From Seison nebaliae (taxonomy: Eukaryota > Rotifera > Pararotatoria > Seisonacea > Seisonidae): DNA of 27,471 bases. Location of the stretch: NCBI GenBank assembly GCA_023231475.1, contig JALJEE010001909.1, forward strand, positions 1 through 27,471, read 5' to 3'. Under the pieces are notes generated by a model. That model searched no databases and was not told the origin of the DNA. It saw only the letters and a program-made list of their open reading frames with translations. Within the stretch, counting starts at the first letter, position 1. Each line of letters starts with the position of its first letter. Below, one piece after another: positions 10,101-22,498 of this stretch. The position numbers and the translations under genes are program-made.

Positions 10101-13100
10101 ATAACAACGAAGATCTCGTCCAACATCTATGGAGTGAGACACTTCGCTCGTCCTTGAATCATTCGGAAATCGATTATGATTTGGATGAAAGAAAAATTAA
10201 TTTATTTAACAATTTCCAATTATCTCAATCCATTCTTTTATTGTGGAAATATTTGGACGTTGAGAATTGTTTCTCTCTCATCATCTCCCATCATTTCAAA
10301 TGGAGAGAGATTGTCAACAAATCCTCCAGCGTCGATAATTGCGTGAAGAATTTAGTTTTACTATTTTCTGATAATTTCGACAAAATGACGACAAATGTCA
10401 AACTAGAACAGACGGAGAGTGTGACAAATTTCCAATTGTATTTGTGGAATAAGTCCGCACATAATATGCTTCGAACAACAAGGAAACGATTGAACGAATT
10501 TTTTCTCGTTTTTTCTTATCAATTAACCATGACAGTTCAAGAATATACGCCGAAGAAATATTTGGATAAGATCAATACATTTAATTCGATTTATGCTGGA
10601 ATGCATCGTGAAATTCAAAAATGTATCAATGAATATGTAGAAACGAAACGTCCAACAAATATCGATGAATATTCTCTGATTGTTATGCAGGAATTATTTG
10701 ATGGAACGACAGCGGGTGATAATTTGAAGATTATTGGTCAGAATAAGAATTATGAGAATTGGTTGAAGTTGTTGAATAACATTCTACCACATATTCATCG
10801 TCATGAAGAGTTATATGATCGAATAAAACGATTCCAAATGAAATTGATTGATGAATCATCGAATATTTTATTAGTGGATAAAGAATTGAATCAAATGAAA
10901 AGTAGAACACGTTGTCTTCTTTCGATGATTGTTATCGATTCGATTATCATTATTAAAAATAGTTGGATTAATAAGGAAACGGCAAATGTCCAATTTAACA
11001 AATTATTCCCACCACAATTAACACCATTAATTAAACCGATAATGAATTCATTAAAAACTGATCAAATGTCATGTGATCATTCATTGAGTTCGAAGACGTT
11101 GGCACGATTACTTCAAGTTCATCCCGTTCCCTTCACCAAAATATTTGCCAATTTATTAAAAATGTTTTTCTTTCCCATGGAAGAGAATTCAGTTTCTTTC
11201 AATATCAATCTATTAGATGAATCATTAACTTATTGGCATCGAACTCATAAAGTCCATTCGAATAAAGAACATAAAAGTCGACGACGTTTAACAACAAATT
11301 TCGTCTATGTCGAACATCAATTATTGGAGATAAGAGAAATATATGAAATGTACGATCGATTCGATCTCTTATCATTCGATTATCGGAAATATGACAACAT
11401 TAATAAAAGACATTTGTTCGATGAAGAATATGGGAAAAGGAACGGTTTCGATATCACTTCATTGAAAGAACCGTCGAATCTTCAATCATCTTTTTCCGCC
11501 GCTCGAATTCTTCTTTATGATATTTTAAGCGAATGTTCATCAACAAAGAAGTTTCAAGAAGAAATTTTTTTCAAATTGAAAAATTTGAAACCAGTCATCG
11601 GATCATCAAGTATAGCTCCATCATTGAAATTGTGCAACGATAATAATTTCTATTTTTTCGTCGACGAAATAAACATGGAAGACATAAGAGATTTATATGA
11701 GAATATTTCCGAATATTTCCAATTGATCAAAATTCTTTTTAATAAACAAACAAATCATCAGATGACTGATGATTATTGTGTTAAATTTCTGGAGGAATGT
11801 CTCCCGAATAATTTGAATGATATTTTACTTCCTATTATTCGGAGTAATATTCTTGCCAAGTTCACTCAAGACAAATGTTATGAAGATCTTTTAGATATGT
11901 TCAGTGATAGTTTAGATGAATTCCGATCAATTTATCTCTTGAAACTTCGATGTTGTGAAATTTTATCATTTCTCATTGGTAATCAATCTTTCCGTCAAAC
12001 GGTATTCTTAGCTATCATCGAACAATTATTACAACGGAATTTCCTTCAATCCATCAACTTGGCTGATACTCAAAATTACGCAGCATTATTGAATGATGAA
12101 CATCATAAAAGATATTGTGTCATCCATTTGGATAAGTGGACAGTTTTGTTGTTACTACAAATTATCATTGATAATTTCAAAGAAGAATTAAGAGAATTTC
12201 TTTCAATTATTATTGTTGGTTCATTGAAAACATTAACGAATATCATTCATTCAACCACTATAATTTATGAAGATGTAAATAAATTGGAAAGGAAGATCGT
12301 TGATGATATACTACTATCGAAAGCATCATCTTCCTCCTCTTCATCGACCACCATTTCTAATACGAATGATGAACGGCAACAATTGTATGCATTCTTATCT
12401 CATAATATTATCATTCCAATTTCCATTCGTTCATATGCTGCAACGATATTTGCTAATTCATTAAAATATTATTGTTTGGTATCGAATAAGAAAGAAATTC
12501 TTCCCTCCAAATTCAAATCCACTATCGATTTATCGTTGAGAGATGAATTGAAAGTGAATGAAATAATTAATCAATATACATCTTTTATCAATTCTATTAT
12601 GACGCCATTGAAAAAAGATCCACAATCATCATATAACAAAAATAAGAGGGAAGAAAAGTTGAATAATGATCGACTAGTAGACAAAAATGTCAATTGTCGA
12701 TCGATTGAGAATCAAATGGATGGAATAAAAAAGAATAATTGTAAAAGATTAAATTCTTCGTTGAATGAACATCGAATGGAAATGAAACGGACTAAAGTCG
12801 AAAGACATATAGAGAGGAATTTATTGATTACATCTCCACCGAAAATCGATTACAATTTTACATATTTGACTCATGAACAATTGAAGTATCTTTCCAATAA
12901 TTTATCTGTTTCACTTCGCAATTATCAATGGGAAGGTATCGATTGGATGTGGTTCCTTCACAAACATTCTCTTCAAGGCATATTGGCTGATGATATGGGT
13001 CTAGGGAAGACAATCCAAACGATTTGCATTCTCCTTCTATCTTATGAGGAGCAAAAAATGAATGACAATCTTCTACCATCATTAATTATCGCTCCTTCCA

Positions 13101-14922
13101 CCATTGTCAATCATTGGGCGAATGAGTTGAGACGTCTTACCAAACTCGATTTATCAATTTATATTTATTCCGGTCAAAAGAACGAGAAGAAACTGAATGT
13201 CAATTCCAAAACTGATAAAAAGAAATTGAGAACAATTAGTGGTCTGAATGATGCACAATTTGTGATAACTTCGTATGATATCGCAAGAAAAGAATTACCA
13301 GTTTCATGTCATTCCACTTGTCATTCGCCCTTATTCCGTCATTGGCTCTATTGTGTGTTGGATGAGGGACATGTGATTAAATCGGCTAAAAGTCGTTTAT
13401 CACAAACGATAAAATCATTGAAATCGATGACGACATATCGATTGATCTTGAGTGGAACACCGGTGCAAAATAATGTTTCCGATTTATATTCGTTATTCGA
13501 TTTCTTGATGCCCGGATATTTGGGTGAGACGGAAGCTCAATTCAATCATATGTATGGACGGTTAATTAATAGAATTAAAAATACAAAAGTTAATGCGACT
13601 GAATATGAGAATGGAATGAAATCTCTCAAGATCCTTCACAATCAAGTTCTTCCGTTTATGTTACGACGATTGAAAGGAGCAGTTCTCAAAGAATTACCTC
13701 CGAAAATTATTCAAAATATTTATTGTCAAAAAACTCATTTACAGTGTCTTCTTTATGAAGATTTTGGTAATTTTCAGCATAATCGAACAGATGAAGCTAC
13801 TTATGGTTTTGGATTAGAATATTATTATCGTCAAGTATGTAATCATCCACAATTGGTACATAATACAAATCATCCATTATATAAGAAGGTTAAATTTATT
13901 TAATATATAAGAATTTTATTTGAAATGTCAATTGTTTGACAGGTGGAGAAGTATTTGAAGAATCACAATGAGAATATAACTGATATTTGTCATTCGGGGA
14001 AATTGATGGCATTGAAAGATCTATTACATCAATGCAATATCGGAACACATTTCATCGATACGAATAATACGAATAATACGAACAACAGTTAGTTTAATAG
14101 GAATTATTTTGAATTAAAATTTTTAATTTGATATAGAGAAAGATGCGGTTGATACGACGAGCGGAAATGTGACTAGACATCGTGCACTTATATTTTGTCA
14201 AGTGAAAGAGATGTTGGATATTATTGAAGAGAATTTATTTAGGTTTCAATAATTTTCCTCAAAATATTCTCATTTCATTCTTCATTCTTCATTAGGAAAG
14301 AATTGAATGATTCCGTCAATTTTCTTCGTCTAGACGGAAATAATAGTAAACATTCGGTGGAGATTGTTCAAAATTTTAATGAAGATGTTTCTATCGATGT
14401 TCTCCTTTTGACGACATCCGTCGGCGGATTAGGTTAGTCAAACGAAACTTTATTAATTTTTCTTAATTTTATTTTCTCTTTTATTAGGATTGAATATTTG
14501 TGGTGCAAATACTGTCATAATGATGGAATTGGATTGGAATCCAACGAAAGATGCACAAGCAATTGATCGTGCTCATCGAATGGGACAACGTCGGACCGTT
14601 TTCGTTTATCGAATAATTACGGAACAATCGGTAGAAGAGAAGATTGATGAGTTAGATACCCATAAGATATTTTCTAAAAAATTGTTTAAATTTATTTCTC
14701 GGATATTTTAGACGACAATTACAAAAATCTGATATCACGAACAAAATTATCGGTGAAGATAATAGTTCATTTTCGAAGATGCATGAAAGTCAACAGATGA
14801 TTGAATCTTTCGGTGAAGAAGCGAAATTGATGAAGAGTGGAGGTAAAAAGAAGAAATCGAAGAAAGCACCATACAGTATCAATGAGATGTTGAAGCAAGT
14901 AAATGAAGAAGATGAGAAATGA
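7119..14922 (+). CDS. BTAF1: BTAF1/Mot1-type Snf2 ATPase that removes TBP from DNA, eight exons
   Basis: Mot1/BTAF1 uses ATP to strip TATA-binding protein from promoters in the nucleus. Exons: 7119-7277, 7320-7425, 7479-13888, 13943-14087, 14137-14242, 14296-14432, 14488-14650 and 14712-14922. Introns are 42, 53, 54, 49, 53, 55 and 61 bp. All phases agree and the join gives 2,478 residues. The N-terminus carries the HEAT-repeat start; exon 2 ([15 protein letters not shown]) matches the family's conserved second helix pair. The central region fits the HEAT/DUF3535 body, for example DNFGDFSSD followed by PVREAAAQ. The C-terminal Snf2 motor is intact: DDMGLGKT (about 1925), DEGH (about 2050), SGTPVQNN (about 2080), [11 protein letters not shown] (about 2348) and RAHRMGQRR (about 2382). 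Length exceeds the roughly 1,850-1,900 residues of fly and human proteins, with loops spread through the HEAT body, including an eight-Asn run. Poly(A) signal AATAAA at 15058-15063. BTAF1 identity is secure; the helicase tail exons were set by frame and homology. Confidence 0.95.
9883..9908. repeat. TAA/AAT trinucleotide microsatellite inside BTAF1
   Basis: About eight AAT units in the large BTAF1 exon are read as eight consecutive asparagines between SP and RET. It lies in a loop of the HEAT body and is in frame, so length changes would alter only the Asn count. Confidence 0.85.
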
Positions 14923-17900
14923 TGGTTCCATATCTCAAAGAGGATGACCACTTTCTTATTATTTATCCGTTTTCTTACTGACTTCATATTTTCCATCTGT
15001 ACATTCATTCTTACCATCTTGCCACTTTCCCTTTATTTGGAGGAATGCATGTTAACGAATAAAATTATATAATTTATACGATGAGAAATTATAAAAATTT
15101 CTTTTGTTTCATTTGTGAATGATGCAGAAAGACAAGAAATTAAGGATTGGGAGACATCGTATTTATCTACCTGTATCACTACCATCTCTCCTTCTATACA
15201 TTGTCCCACGCCTAATAATGTTCGTTTTGTAATTTGTATTTTGATATATTACTTCCTATTTCATTCATCGATGAATGTGCGCATATATTAGCATATACAC
15301 ACACTCACTTATGAACATATGCATGCACAGGTTAGATGCACAAGTAAAAATGTCTCGGTAGAATTCTCATTATTCTTACATCAAACGTTGATATATGTCT
15401 GCATAAGTTCGCTAATGCGAACGAATAAGCATAACTGATATTTAGAAATATGTTCGATCTCCTACTTATGAGAATGTAAACATAATCAGACAATCATAAA
15501 TAGAAATAGATCCAATTATCCATTTTTGGAGGCTTGGAAGAATTGATTTGACCATTTACAATTCCCAATTCCATCCAAGAAGTAATGATGTTTACACAAG
15601 TTGAAAAAACGGAAATAAAGGAAATAGAATAAATGAAAATGTTTTCATCTTCAAATCAACGTTCGCACTACTCACAATTTATCTACATTACGTAACCATC
15701 AGTTATTGTTTGAGTCGAAGAAAATTAAGTGGAGATTACTAATTCTTATCATTGTTCGTCGCCAGTCTTTTCTTTTTCACAAATTAACTATTCATTTCTA
15801 TGTTCCTTCCATTTTCTTCTGAGAGGGTTGTCTGTTGATTGTAAGAAGAAAAGTAATTTCTATCGAGATTGTTTTATTCAAATACATTCCATTCTATCAT
15901 CAATCAATGTGTCTCCTATTTGTCTCTGTAATTGTAGAGATTATTCATCAAATTTATCCCACTATTTTCCTCTTGTCTTTCCAATTAGTTGTCTTTATAA
16001 TTATTGTACTTTCTGTTTACGTACCTTATTCATTTATCGTGCATTTATCGAATCAACGGAAGTGATTAAACTGTTAAATCAACTTACTAAACTGCACTGA
16101 TAAAGTGCAACCAGTTCTCTCATCAGTCAAAATTTACATTCAAAATATTGAACAAAAGTTTCATTTTGAAAAATATTATGAAAAACAAAACTTATCAAAA
16201 CATGTTGCTTGATTCGCTTGAGATGTCGATCATGTTTTCACAATTAATCAGGCAATCATTGGAGTTACTTATTATAATTCATAATTATAAATAAAGCATT
16301 CACTTACCAGACTTTTAGAATGTTCAACTGGGTTATTATGTGAAAATTAAGATCGGATATTATAGAAGTTGAAGAAGAAAAGCGATTTGTAGATTTGTTT
16401 GGAAACTAAGTTTTTACGTCATATTCTCTCTGACGTACATAATCACTGAGAAAATGTTTTCCTTTTAATTTGTTCCATCAAAAATGATAAGTGATATTTC
16501 ATGAGATGTAATTGCTAAATGAATATTATGTCAAATATTATTCAACATTTCCTAACTAACGTAGAGTGGTAGAGAATTTGAAAACGAATAAAAACTTTAA
16601 AAAGAAAATTAACTACGTTCGAAGATCAAATTTTCGAAGAAAGAATTCTTCAAAATTTGAATAAGAATTTTAACAGGGAAGATACATAATAAACTTTAAT
16701 CGAATGATCGGCAAGAAGTATTGGTGAGAGAATGAAATGATTTATTAATCAAATTATTGACTCAATAAAATTATTTAACAAAGTAGTGCATTCTCCATTC
16801 CTGCTAATGAGACAAGAATAATATAGGAAGTATTGGTAGCTTTACAAAATAAATCATCCAGAAATATTACACAAACGATGATTATACGTAATAGTTAACG
16901 TAATTTAGTTATTAAAAATGGTTGATGATAAAGTGAAGTTCCTGTTCCATAGAAACTAAACATGTGCACAAAAGTAGATTAAATGGCATCGTAGATTCTT
17001 TTTTGGAAAATTTCTCTTTTATCATGTTCTCAATTTATTGTCTGTTTATTATTCAGCTTTCACCAAAGATATATGCATCTCCTCTTCGCTATCAAAAAGT
17101 ATGAGGTTGGGTCTAATACTATCAGTAATTCATCTCCCTATCAACCAATATGTAGAATGTATTTCCATAAAAAGATTCTTCTTTGTGTCGTCTTAGCTAC
17201 CGTCCATCGTTCACCAATTCTTTCCAAATATAAATGATGTTTTCCTGTTCTTCTCTTTGATCACAAGAATAACGAGAAATTTATTCATTTTACTTTAGAT
17301 ATTTTTATTTTGGAGCACGTCGTATTCGTCATCGGAGGAAGCACTCCACATTGATCATTGCGTATGTAAACTAATGTTATCGTCGTAAATGATTACGAAT
17401 TTCGATGATGTTATCATGATAATTATCGTCTTTCCTTTCTGATAATCAAATTCCTTCTTTTACCTTCTCCGACTAATACCGAATAATGAGAGAGGTATAA
17501 AAATATCTCTCTGTCGCCATAAAGAAAGATTACATCTTTTTTTGAAAAAAATATTATTTTCAGAAAAGATTCGTATTTATAATCTTCATTTTGATATCGA
17601 ACTACCAATCCGACATTTAAAAGTGAAAGTAATTTATATGTTTTCATTATATTGTGTTCAATCGTTTTATTCAATTCTCAAACTCATAATTTTACCTCTA
17701 CATAACGAATGAAAAACGTACTAACGACAATTGTTTTTATTATTATACGTACATTATGGATTTACTTTGCAATCTGAAAAAAAAAATGATGAAAAATTTG
17801 AATATTTTCAATTATTCGAATCGAGATATTTATGATTACCTAGAAGGTTGATTATAAATTATATAATTATTATTTTATCTTCTTAATTTTCTTATGTCGG

Positions 17901-18620
17901 ACTATGAAATATCAAAATAATTTATATATAATGATGAAGTAGAAATGATAAATATTAAAGGGAGAAGAAAAGTTTAAGAATAATACACCAGTTGTACTAT
18001 TCTGATGCATTTCGTAGATAACCAATTATATCTGTATTTTCAACTATAAGAAATTGTTTGGGTAAGAGAAGAAAAGGTATTAATCGAAGGGGAACCTCAA
18101 GTGTGAAACTCGTATTGAGATTAAGGAAGAATATCTAACCAAGTAAGGAAGATAATTCCAAATTTCCTGAGTTATTATTTTTGAAGACATGTGATGAAAT
18201 ATGCAAAAGAATGCACGAGACAACGATTGATGATTGAATTAATATAATGTACATTTTCTTATAATCCATTTCCCTCCCATTCAAACAGATATAAAGACAC
18301 AAACAAAACTTGCCAAAAAGAAAACTGTCAACAATCCATTTGAGCAAAATTTGTTGTTATTCCAACATTGATTGACAGTTGGTGGATCAGAGAGGAGGAA
18401 CTTTATCACAATATTTTTCCGACAACTGAATCGAAATATATCTACATAACTCTATATATATGTAGACGTATAAATATAAAGAAGTAATGTGATCGTATTC
18501 GAGAGGAATAGGAGAATAAAACAGAAGAAAATTCCATTAATGAATTACTCTTATCATCTAATACTTCTTTAACATTTGTCGAAAGTAAATCAAATATCTT
18601 AATCGTTCCTATGTTGTGAA
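14923..18620. other. 3.7-kb intergenic region without a recognisable gene
   Basis: It contains the BTAF1 3' UTR (AATAAA at 15058-15063) and presumably the upstream or 5' UTR of the channel gene. Open frames at 15729-16100, 15835-16065 and 17423-17674 (minus) lack family features and come from pyrimidine-rich sequence that yields hydrophobic translations. A small perfect stem lies at 16093-16109 (TGCACT/AGTGCA, 5-base loop). No tRNA, rRNA or transposon was recognised. Confidence 0.5.
15058..15063 (+). terminator. Likely BTAF1 poly(A) signal AATAAA
   Basis: A canonical AATAAA 136 bp after the BTAF1 stop, followed by AT-rich sequence. It is the first such hexamer downstream, so it is the likely 3' end signal. 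Confidence 0.5.
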
Positions 18621-21600
18621 ATGAAAATGAAAAATGTGAAGCATGTTTCCACTCAAACATTCAACCAAATACAAACTTCTACCAACATGCCTTCTCATTC
18701 GCAGACGAACACTCAAAATTCAGTCGATTCATCTGATAAATTACTTTCACAACAAATCTTACCCAAATCGAATGGTCCTTCCTCCAATAAGACACAAACG
18801 AATATGTTCTCGAACAATATGCTTCGTCGTCGAAGGGTTCACCATTCGGCAGAAACCCCAAATATATCTAATCGACTAACAACGGAAAAGGGCGGAAGGG
18901 AAAGATTATTATTTCCCAAAAATGGAATGCAAGTTAGTCTTTCCTCCTTTCATTAAAACTGTTAATCAATCGAGATTATTTCATTTAATAAATACAAAAT
19001 TCCTTCAAAATCTGGAAATAATCCCCCATATTCCTAGAATAATGCCTTATAGATTATTGATAATTTCCTTTTTGAAACAATCATTTAGTCTATTTCTAGC
19101 CTAAATGTACATTTCTTTACTTTATTCTACTCCATCGCCAGTTAAAGAAAATATCAAAGTAGACAGAAGTTCAACTCTATTTAACTTCATTCTCTTCGAC
19201 TTCCTAATAATAATAGAATTTGATCATATATCTCGCACTATATTCTTTCCTTACATTGTACAGTACAATGTACAATTTGTACTGATATTACAGTAAAAAC
19301 TTGAAAAGAAAGTTGAGATATTGATCAGATAAACGAAAAAAGATTTTATACAACTTAAACTAAATATTAAACAGATAACATCAGAAATCGATTATCTAAT
19401 TAAAATTTTTAATTTTTTAAAACATAGAATCGAAGATTAGATACATCATTGAAATCGCATGACCAACATACAACCGAAGATGAAGAAGCACCGAGATTTG
19501 TAAGAAAACAGAATCAAAATCAATTTTTTTATGATAATAATAATTTCGTGAAAGAGAAAGTGAAGAATTGCGTGGAGAACAACGAGTTAAGTCAGAAGAA
19601 TGTCGCTACTCAAACGCAGAAACATCCATTCCTTCTATTTGTTGCAACATCCAAGACATCGACACAATCAAAACAAACGAATAAAGTAATGGAGACGACA
19701 AAAACGGAAAATTATGTGATTGGTGTCCCAATTGAAATGGAGCAACTGAACGAAATGAAATATAACATGAATGCCAAAACTGAACATTGTACATCAACTT
19801 CAAATAAAGAGAAAAATAATTTCAGCAATCACATTTATCAAACGACAAAGAAGAATTCAAAAAATGGGAAGAATGACAGAATAAAGAGTACTTTATCGAC
19901 CCAGTCTCCAGTTACCACTTCGAAAGTTAAATCAACATCGACATCGACACCATTCATCTTCATTTCATCCACCTCTACCATTTCCACCACTACATCAATT
20001 ATAACGACATCGCCTCCGTCATTGGCAGTAGCGGCAGATATTTCTCCTTCCACCAATTCTACATCAATAGTCAATAACCATTGCAATAACACGTCCGTTA
20101 AAATCGATGCATTCATCCCGCTCGAAGGTAAGAATCCGATAATGCAATTAGTTTCAACACCAACTGTTAATACTAAAGATGTCGACAATAAAGTCATATT
20201 AAACGTAGGTGGAACAAGGTACGAGACTTATAGGACAACCTTGAAGAAAATACCAGCCACCAGACTCTCTAAATTGACTGATGCCTTAGTGAATTATGAC
20301 GATGTTTTGAACGAATATTTTTTTGATCGACATCCTGGTGTATTCAATCAAATTCTCAATTACTATCGAACAGGCAAATTACATTATCCAACTAATGTCT
20401 GTGGGCCATTGTTTGAGAGTGAATTAGAATTCTGGGGCTTAGATGTCAACCAAGTGGAGCCATGTTGTTGGCAAACTTTCAATAAACATCGGGAAACTCA
20501 AGATACTCTTCAAATTTTAGAATCCTTAGACATTTGTGTCGATAAAACTCCATATGATCAATTAGTTGAAAAGTTTCATTATTCAGAACCGTTAACTGGT
20601 TGGCAACAATTTCGTATGGATTTGTGGCAAGTAATGAATGAACCCAAATCCAGTTTGCTTGCTAAAGTTTTCTTTACTTTCTTTCAAGTTCAATTAACGT
20701 TTCAATTATTTGAAGGTGGTTTCCATAATAAATATCTTCTTTATAATCGTCTCGATATGTGTTTTTTGTTTCAAAACATTTCCTGGTTGTAAAGTGGCAA
20801 TATTGAGCGATAGTTTCATGGAACGATTGGGAGTCTATGATGAAAACAATCCACCATTCGAACAGAACATAACAACATTCCATACAGTTCGATTTCATCT
20901 TTTAATTCTCATTTCATTAATCATCATTTAAAATAATTCTTTTATTCTCCTCAAATAGAATAACGAAGAAATAGTACGTGTGCCACATCCGGCATTCGCA
21001 TACATCGATTACATCTCCAACACTTGGTTTACGTGCGAATATTTGATCAGATTAATTATTTCGCCACATCGCATGGTGTTCGTTAAGACGATATTCAATA
21101 TAATTGATGCTTTCGCTCTCCTCTATTTCTATATCGATGTTGGACTAATCAAAATGTTTTTGAAAAATTCCTCCGTTAGAGAAATGTTTGATTTTCTCGG
21201 AATAATAAGAATCTGCCGATTATTCCGTATAATTCGCTATCATCCCGGTCTATCTGTTATGGCGCATTCACTTCGAGCCAGTTCCCATGTTTTAGTTCTT
21301 CTAATCTTCTTCTTGTTACTTGGCATTGTCATTTTTGCCTCACTCGTCTATTATACGGAACGATTAACCAAATTTAAAACCAAACGTGAAACCATCCTCT
21401 CAACGACATCAAACAATCAGGAATTTCGTTCTATTCCTGACAATTTATGGTTCGGTGTAATAACAATGACCAAATGTGGTTTCGGTGATATGGTACCGGA
21501 AAGTGTTCCCGGTATGGTCGTTGGAGGATTTTGTGCATTGACTGGTGTACTCATAGCAGATTTATTGATGCCAATTATTGTCAATAATTTTACCAATTAT

Positions 21601-21951
21601 TATAAACATTCGCAAGCACGCGCTAAATTACCAAAAGAACGTCGACGTGTTTTACCCGTAGAAGCGCCGAGAGTTAGGAATAAGAATCGTAATCAATATT
21701 CCAATCACAATAATAGCAATAGTGCAATTTTATCAAATTCTTCTCTTCAAATGGGAAAGCATCGAATGAATGAATCTAAAAAATTCTCAAATCAATTTTC
21801 TGCAGACACTTTAGAAATGATCGATCAGAAAGCAATGATCACAACAAAAAATGATTCGAAATCTGATGCCTTAAACGTAGCAATTGACACGAAGCAGTTA
21901 ACTTTAAGAAATTCTAAAAATTCGAAATCATCATATCACAAGAAATCATAG
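18621..21951 (+). CDS. Shaw-like: Shaw/Kv3-family voltage-gated channel subunit with altered selectivity filter
   Basis: Exons: 18621-18932, 19428-20666, 20716-20886 and 20959-21951 (introns 495, 49 and 72 bp), joining to 904 residues with no break. The T1 domain (about 360-455) keeps the Zn site HX5CX20CC (His423, Cys429, Cys450/451) that lets Kv2-4 type subunits assemble. S1 starts about 516; a sequon NITT lies in the S1-S2 loop. S4 carries four arginines ([14 protein letters not shown], near 655-668). The S3 motif NIID is present. After S6, [17 protein letters not shown] is the Shaw signature. The pore is abnormal: the filter is T-K746-C-G-F-G-D where Shaw has T-T-V-G-Y-G-D, the pore helix LWW is LWF, and S6 P-V-P is L-M-P (777-779). 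The turret is about 12 residues longer. A Ser/Thr/Asn-rich tail of about 357 residues precedes T1, whereas Shaw T1 normally starts near residue 10. Exon 1 is the least certain part. A silent or modulatory plasma-membrane subunit is the best inference. Confidence 0.93.
19252..19272. repeat. Perfect 9-bp inverted repeat in channel intron 1
   Basis: TACATTGTA (19252-19260) and its exact complement TACAATGTA (19264-19272) flank CAG. Further GTAC-containing copies follow to about 19284. It sits in the unusually long 495-bp first intron of the channel gene. Its function is unknown; it could be a binding site or a chance AT-rich hairpin. Confidence 0.5.
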
Positions 21952-22498
21952 TTTTACAAGGCAAATAAAATTTTTATACAATTCTCAATAATTATTATTG
22001 TTCTCATATAATTATTGTCTCTATATTTCTCATCACAACACATATGTTCATATCAAACCAAAATTTTTTATACATCATAACATTCCTAAATTTTTTCCTT
22101 ATCAAATAATAAACTAAAAATATCATATTCTGATAGTGAAACCATGGATGTGAATGACAGATAAAAATTGAATTACGATAACAAAAAACTATACATTATC
22201 GTTTAGTTAGTAGATATATCAAATATAAAAACTTAATAAATTTTACTGAATAATAACTTCTAAATGATAACTTTAAATTCGATTGAGCTTGGAGAAATTA
22301 AATTATTTATAATTATTGATAATTCTAATAAGAAATTTATTCTAGAAAATGTTATGTAATGAAACTGTTATAATTACATGAAGAAAAAATAATGTTGAAT
22401 GTGGAGAAATGTCTTAATTAAATTAAAATTTCATAAGATGAAGATGAGAAGAATGAGTAAACGTTGGAGATATATATGTATCATAAACAGCACCAAGT
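21952..22498. other. Convergent 3' ends of channel and UBTD genes
   Basis: A 547-bp gap between two facing stop codons. AATAAA at 21964-21969, 12 bp after the channel stop, is its likely poly(A) signal. TTTATT at 22336-22341 is AATAAA on the minus strand, about 160 bp after the UBTD stop. No other feature is visible. Confidence 0.5.
21964..21969 (+). terminator. Likely poly(A) signal of the channel gene
   Basis: AATAAA only 12 bp after the channel TAG stop, implying a very short 3' UTR if this hexamer is the one used. Confidence 0.5.

Noticed and set aside
15729-16100. Open frames of 123 and 76 residues (the second hydrophobic) in the large intergenic region
   Set aside because: They overlap in different frames in pyrimidine-rich sequence, have no signal peptide plus domain logic and match no family; hydrophobic translations are expected from such composition.
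16093-16109. Small stem TGCACT/AGTGCA as an RNA gene
   Set aside because: A six-base stem in several kilobases of AT-rich DNA is expected by chance; no longer precursor-like fold is visible.
21469-21489. Channel filter change as a sequencing error
   Set aside because: Several codons differ over the pore helix, filter and S6 without any frame break, which a single error cannot explain.
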